From positions 1-64,000 of the forward strand of contig JAAWHK010000003.1 in the NCBI GenBank assembly GCA_022795805.1: a DNA stretch of 64,000 nt. The letters run 5' to 3'. Every line of letters starts with the position of its first letter. Within the stretch, counting starts at the first letter, position 1. A model generated the notes under the pieces. It ran no database searches. It had not been told where the DNA came from and saw only the letters and a list, made by a program, of their open reading frames with translations. The translations under genes and the position numbers were made by a program. Positions 59,531 through 64,000 of the stretch are shown piece by piece. Source of the DNA: Hungatella sp. (lineage in GTDB: Bacteria; Bacillota; Clostridia; Lachnospirales; Lachnospiraceae).

Positions 59531-59792
59531 GTTGTTCCATCTCCTTCTCCAGAGTCTGATACACTTCTTTCGGAACAGACATCTTAAAGGAACGGTCCAG
59601 ACCGCGGCTCTTTACAGCCTTTTCCAGACATTCCCGGGACGGGCAGATGTATGCGCCGCGCCCGTTCTTCCTTCCTGTTGCGTCCAGAACGATTCCCTCC
59701 TCTTCCGTCTTAAGAATACGGATCATCTCTTTTTTGCTCTTCATCTCTCCACAGCCAATACATTGGCGAAGGGGTACCTTTTTTGTGCTCAC
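59517..59792 (-). CDS. YlxR-family RNA-binding protein (DUF448)
   Basis: PLRQCIGCGEMKSKKEMIRILKTEEEGIVLDATGRKNGRGAYICPSRECLEKAVKSRGLDRSF. Confidence 0.95.
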   Translation of the reverse strand: MSTKKVPLRQCIGCGEMKSKKEMIRILKTEEEGIVLDATGRKNGRGAYICPSRECLEKAVKSRGLDRSFKMSVPKEVYQTLEKEMEQLVGR

Positions 59793-59871
59793 TTGCTTCT
59801 CACTTCCATTCTGATCTGCTTTCTGACTCCGTCCCGCCCTGCGCCCTTAAGGCAGCAGCATGACGACACGC

Positions 59872-61107
59872 TTATTCCGGTATTATGTCGTCCTGGTAAT
59901 CCGTCTGGTAGTCGTTCTGATCGTCGTCCTGACTGTCCTCCTGATAAACCTCTCCGTAATTCTCCTCATACAGGCCTTCGCGGCCCTCCTCATATCCGTA
60001 GCCGTCTTCGTATCCCACAAAGCCGTCTTCGTCCGTCTCATACTGAAGGCCTATCTCATCCAGCAGTCCCATCTCCTTGGCCTGGGTCTCGCTCTTGATG
60101 TCGATCTTAAACCCTGTCAGCTTGGCGGACAGCCTGGCATTCTGGCCCTCCTTGCCGATCGCCAGCGAAAGCTGGTTATCCGGCACGATGACCTGAGCCT
60201 CTCTGGCCTCCTCGTCGGCCACCACACAGATCACCTTCGCGGGGCTCAGCGCATTTTCAATCAGATAGGCAGGGGTATCGTCCCAGTTGATGATGTCGAT
60301 CTTCTCCCCCCGCAGCTCGTTCACGATGGAGTTGACCCTGGCACCGTTAAGTCCCACGCAGGCACCCACCGGATCCACGTTGGGGTCATTGGATTTGACC
60401 GCAATCTTGGTTCTGGAACCGGCCTCCCTGGCAATGGACTTGATCTCAACGGTCCCGTCCCTCACCTCCGCCACCTCCAATTCAAACAGCCGCTTCACCA
60501 AATCCGGGTGGGTCCTGGACACGGAGATTCTGGGGCCCTTGGGAGCGTCCTTTACCTCCAGCACGTAGACCTTGATCCTCTCCGTAGGCAGGAAGACTTC
60601 ACCCTTCACCTGTTCCGACTCATTTAAAATGGCATCCGCCTTTCCCAGGTTTATGCTCACATTCTTCTTGAGATACCGCTGCACCACGCCCTGGACAATA
60701 TCCTTCTCCTTCATGTGCCAGTCTTCATAGAGAGTTTTTCTCTCCTCCTCCCGAATCTTCTGGAGAATCACGTTCTTGGCATTCTGTGTGGCGATCCTTC
60801 CGAATGACTTGGACTCCACCGGGATCTGCACGATATCGCCGATCTCATACCGGGGAGCCATCATCCTGGCCTCGGACAGGCTGATCTGCATCAGCGGATC
60901 CTCCGGCTGCTCCACCACCTCTTTCTCCGCCAGCACCGCAAAGTCGCAGGTCTCCGGGTTGATGTTCACCTTTATATTATCCGCTTTTCCGAAATGGTTC
61001 TTGCAGGCAGTGATCAGGGAGGTCTCTATGGCCTCCAGCATAACGGCTTTGCTGATATTCTTCTCTTTTTCCAGAATCTCCAGTGCTTCTAACAGTTCTT
61101 TATTCAT
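59872..61107 (-). CDS. nusA: Transcription termination/antitermination protein NusA
   Basis: MNKELLEALEILEKEKNISKAVMLEAIETSL..VDPVGACVGLNGARVNSIVNELRGEKIDIINW; acidic/Tyr-rich C-terminal tail. Confidence 0.97.
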   Translation of the reverse strand: MNKELLEALEILEKEKNISKAVMLEAIETSLITACKNHFGKADNIKVNINPETCDFAVLAEKEVVEQPEDPLMQISLSEARMMAPRYEIGDIVQIPVESKSFGRIATQNAKNVILQKIREEERKTLYEDWHMKEKDIVQGVVQRYLKKNVSINLGKADAILNESEQVKGEVFLPTERIKVYVLEVKDAPKGPRISVSRTHPDLVKRLFELEVAEVRDGTVEIKSIAREAGSRTKIAVKSNDPNVDPVGACVGLNGARVNSIVNELRGEKIDIINWDDTPAYLIENALSPAKVICVVADEEAREAQVIVPDNQLSLAIGKEGQNARLSAKLTGFKIDIKSETQAKEMGLLDEIGLQYETDEDGFVGYEDGYGYEEGREGLYEENYGEVYQEDSQDDDQNDYQTDYQDDIIPE

Positions 61108-61169
61108 TTCATCTATCCTCCAACTATAAACTATACCCGGATGAAAGCCTCCGCCCTCCGGGTTAAGAT

Positions 61170-61637
61170 TCAGAAATCAAAGGCCAGACGGATCAGCGCT
61201 ATCTCCGTGCGCTCAAATACCATCCTGCCGCCGCCCTCAAGCTCAATGGTGACCGTATCCCTGTCATACTCCGCCAGCGTTCCGGTGAAATCCTTCTGCT
61301 TATCCCTGGCTCTGTAAAGCTTCACATCTATCTGCTTTCCCATGCTCCTCACAAAGTCCTTCTCCTTCTTCAGCGGTCTTCCAAGGCCCGGGGAACTGAC
61401 TTCCAAAATATAGCTGTCACTGATAAAATCTTCCCTGTCCAGCCAGTCGCTTAATATCCGGCTGATGGTTTCGCAGTCGTCTATGGCAATACCTCCGTCC
61501 TTGTCAATGTAGGCCCTCAGATACCAGCTGCTTCCCTCTTTCACATATTCCACGTCCACCAGCTCAAACTGATGCTCCTCCAAAACCGGCAGCAGAAACG
61601 CCTCGGTCCTGGACTCATATGTCTCCCTTTTTGTCAT
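61170..61637 (-). CDS. rimP: Ribosome maturation factor RimP
   Basis: PVLEEHQFELVDVEYVKEGSSWYLRAYIDKDGGIAIDDCETISRILSDWLD..YILEVSSPGLGRPLKKEKDF. Confidence 0.95.
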   Translation of the reverse strand: MTKRETYESRTEAFLLPVLEEHQFELVDVEYVKEGSSWYLRAYIDKDGGIAIDDCETISRILSDWLDREDFISDSYILEVSSPGLGRPLKKEKDFVRSMGKQIDVKLYRARDKQKDFTGTLAEYDRDTVTIELEGGGRMVFERTEIALIRLAFDF

Positions 61638-61818
61638 GCCCGCATCACCTCCTCTTCCTTTCGGCTGCGGCTTCTGTCAGGGAATCCTTCCCTCACAACG
61701 AAGGAGTGGACTTTCGTCCACTCCCTATCAGCCAATGTATCATGTTATCGTATGTAGTATAGCACCTGAATATTACATTTGCAAGCACTTTTTGCTGGTT
61801 TCTTCTATAAATAAGTGA

Positions 61819-64000
61819 TTATTCGTGACCGTTATGGCCGGACCGGCTCCTGCGCTTTCTCACAATCTGGAAGAGCCATTCCGCCACGATCCCCAATATG
61901 GCAAGCCACATCACCCTGCACAGGGCATCTCTCCCTCTGACTCCCATCTTCGGCAGTCCGAAAAGAGGCACATCCTCCTCCGGGATGTACACAAACATCT
62001 GCTGCTCTGGATCCCACATCTTCACATAGGTCTTGGGCACGCCCTCCTCCACGATGATTACCCGATCAGGGCTGTCAGGATCGTTGGGATCAGGCAGTTC
62101 GGGAAGCTCCGGTATATCCGGTTCTTCCGACACAGGCTGGGTAGGTTCCGATGGCTCTGTGGACTCTGTGGGCTCCGTGGATTCCGTCTCTGTGGAGGAC
62201 TCCGGTGTTGATTCCGTGTTTGACTCCCCGGTGGTCCCGGTCTCCTCCGTCTCAGGAGGCACAGAAGGCGTCCTGTCCGGCCCTGTAGGCCTCGTGGGCT
62301 CTGTGGGCCGCGGTCTTGTGGGTCCGGGATTTTCAGGTCTGGTGGGTTTAGTGGGGTCTGTAGGCTTTGTGGGGTTTGTAGGTTTCGTGGGGTCTGTAGA
62401 CGGAGGCGTCTCATCCGGCTCATCCTGGTTCCTGTTGAGGACCACGACACTCTCCACATTGATGCTGTCGCTGTTGGTGATCGTGATAGTTCCGGAAATG
62501 CTTCTGCCCGAAACCGGGCTGCCGCCGTTCTTCGTCATGGTCACGTCATAACCGCTGCTGCCCTCCTCTGTCACCATATATACCGTGTCATGGGGCAGTC
62601 CTGTGATCTCGATCCACTCTCCGGCCTTCAGTTTCACCCGGCTTTCATGCTGCACCCATCCTTCGGAAGCTCCGGAGTATGGGTATTCTCCCTCCAGGGG
62701 AGCTCCATCCTTGATCAGGTCGATTTTAAAAGTGAATTCTTCCTGGGAATCTTTTCCTTCCAGCTTCTTTTCGATGCGCAGATTCCCAGAGCCCTTGCCC
62801 AGAGACAGTACTCCGTTGCAGGCTATACCGCCGCCGTGAAATTTCGACTGGTTTCCGGTTATGATTACGCTTTTCGCATCCCTGGCCAGTGTCGTATCAC
62901 TGCTGCTTGGCTGTGCCGTCAGCCCTATGACTCCCTTTCGATCCGCGTACTCAGGCGGGATCGTAAGGGGATTCTTCTTTGAAGGGTCTGCCTCCTCATT
63001 GCATACGCTGCCGGTCCAGCTGTGGACTCCCCCGCCCAGCATACTGTTATACACCACGCTTTTCCCCACACAGAAGTAATCCAGAGCCAGTTTATTCCTC
63101 GGCTGTCCGTCCTTTTTTTCGAAAAACAACGGAAATTTATCTTCTGTCACATCCTGGTCTCCGGCTGCTCCCTGGGCACACACCTTGGGATTCGGCTTAC
63201 CATCCACCATATACGAATCCACAAAATTATCGAAGACAGCCGCCCCCTTGATGGTCAGCACGTCTATACTGCTCTTCCCGCAGCCGGCTACCCCGCCTCC
63301 GTAACCGTAGGCCGTATTGCCTGTTATGAGGGCATTCTTCACCGTCAGCTTGCCGCCTCTGCCGATGTGTTCGGTATACATCTCCACGTAGATGCCTCCG
63401 CCTCCGTAGTCGTAGCCCGAATTCGTTATGTTTCCCTCGATGGTGCCGCCCTCGATGGTACCGATACCCTCACACCGTATACCGCCTCCCTCACTTCCGT
63501 CGCATGTATTGCCCGAAACCGTTCCACCGGACATGTAAAACACAGGACAGTGATATCCGCTCTGGGAGTCTGCGTGGCCGCCCCCGTTATTCTTGTACCA
63601 GATCAGGATTCCGCCTCCGCCCTCCAGGGCATAGTTGTTCTCAATGCTTCCGCCTTCCACGGTCAGGCTGCCGCCGGTAAAGATTCCGCCTCCGCCCACA
63701 CTGTAGGGCAGGGTTGGCTTTACACAGGCGTCCGCGATGTTGCCTGCGATGCGGCCTCCCTTTACCGTGAGGAAATTGCCCGCTTCCCCGTCGGCATAGG
63801 GGGCCATATAGATACCTCCGCCGCTGCCTTTGTATTTGGATTCCTCTGATGTGAGATAGGAAAAGCCCTCAGCCCGTTCATTTTCCTCTTTGGTCAGTTT
63901 TCCGCTCTTGAGATCCGCCTGGGCGATGTTTCCCACAACCTGCGCGTTCCCCTCGACGATAACGCTGCTTCCCCGCGCCCCGTAGATACCGCCGCCGTTG
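61819..64000 (-). CDS. Large cell-surface protein (N-terminus beyond window): parallel beta-helix repeats, Cna/SpaA-like domain, Pro/Thr-rich stalk, LPKMG-TM-KRR anchor
   Basis: Repeated GGGIxxx..V.GGxIxGN units; FTFKIDLIKDGAPLEGEY..; PTDPTKPTNPTKPTDPTKPTRP; PLFGLPKMGVRGRD..WLAILGIVAEWLFQIVRKRRSRSG; frame open to 64000. Confidence 0.85.
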   Translation of the reverse strand, partial: NGGGIYGARGSSVIVEGNAQVVGNIAQADLKSGKLTKEENERAEGFSYLTSEESKYKGSGGGIYMAPYADGEAGNFLTVKGGRIAGNIADACVKPTLPYSVGGGGIFTGGSLTVEGGSIENNYALEGGGGILIWYKNNGGGHADSQSGYHCPVFYMSGGTVSGNTCDGSEGGGIRCEGIGTIEGGTIEGNITNSGYDYGGGGIYVEMYTEHIGRGGKLTVKNALITGNTAYGYGGGVAGCGKSSIDVLTIKGAAVFDNFVDSYMVDGKPNPKVCAQGAAGDQDVTEDKFPLFFEKKDGQPRNKLALDYFCVGKSVVYNSMLGGGVHSWTGSVCNEEADPSKKNPLTIPPEYADRKGVIGLTAQPSSSDTTLARDAKSVIITGNQSKFHGGGIACNGVLSLGKGSGNLRIEKKLEGKDSQEEFTFKIDLIKDGAPLEGEYPYSGASEGWVQHESRVKLKAGEWIEITGLPHDTVYMVTEEGSSGYDVTMTKNGGSPVSGRSISGTITITNSDSINVESVVVLNRNQDEPDETPPSTDPTKPTNPTKPTDPTKPTRPENPGPTRPRPTEPTRPTGPDRTPSVPPETEETGTTGESNTESTPESSTETESTEPTESTEPSEPTQPVSEEPDIPELPELPDPNDPDSPDRVIIVEEGVPKTYVKMWDPEQQMFVYIPEEDVPLFGLPKMGVRGRDALCRVMWLAILGIVAEWLFQIVRKRRSRSGHNGHE

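Noticed and set aside
61701-61728. GGAGTGGAC-TTTC-GTCCACTCC hairpin between rimP and the surface protein gene
   Set aside because: Stem is clear and may terminate the surface protein transcript, but the T-run is weak on either strand, so not listed as a terminator.

Overview
The window is a GC-rich chromosomal segment from a sporulating, anaerobic Lachnospiraceae/Clostridia-type Firmicute; this taxonomic placement is inferred from gene content only. Most of it is dense minus-strand housekeeping sequence. It contains rimP-nusA-ylxR-ylxQ-infB-rbfA-nrnA-truB-ribF-rpsO-pnp, tig-clpP-clpX-lon-engB, scpA-scpB, gltX, trpS, hflX, nrdD and copA-csoR. There are also smaller accessory transporter, glycan and surface-protein genes. 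The most notable signal is at the left edge. The sporulation sigma factor gene sigK is cut after codon ~189 (...GISRSY|), and the sequence beyond carries ParA and ParB genes, so an integrated element that continues off the left edge appears to split sigK (skin-like configuration). Other strong observations: a ZTP (pfl) riboswitch with an overlapping terminator ahead of a split purine module (archaeal-type PurO plus stand-alone AICAR transformylase); a CopA ATPase whose C-terminal HMA domain has its own Shine-Dalgarno/ATG, possibly yielding a free CopZ; a CsoR operator; an NrdD-thioredoxin fusion with candidate NrdR boxes; tandem 45-bp and 72/75-bp repeats encoding an RG/Q-rich IF-2 N-terminus; a beta-helix surface protein with an LPKMG sortase-like tail; and a GtrB-like/GT-C pair. 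I saw no CRISPR array, rRNA, tRNA or transposase. All assignments come from reading the sequence and translations, with no database searches.
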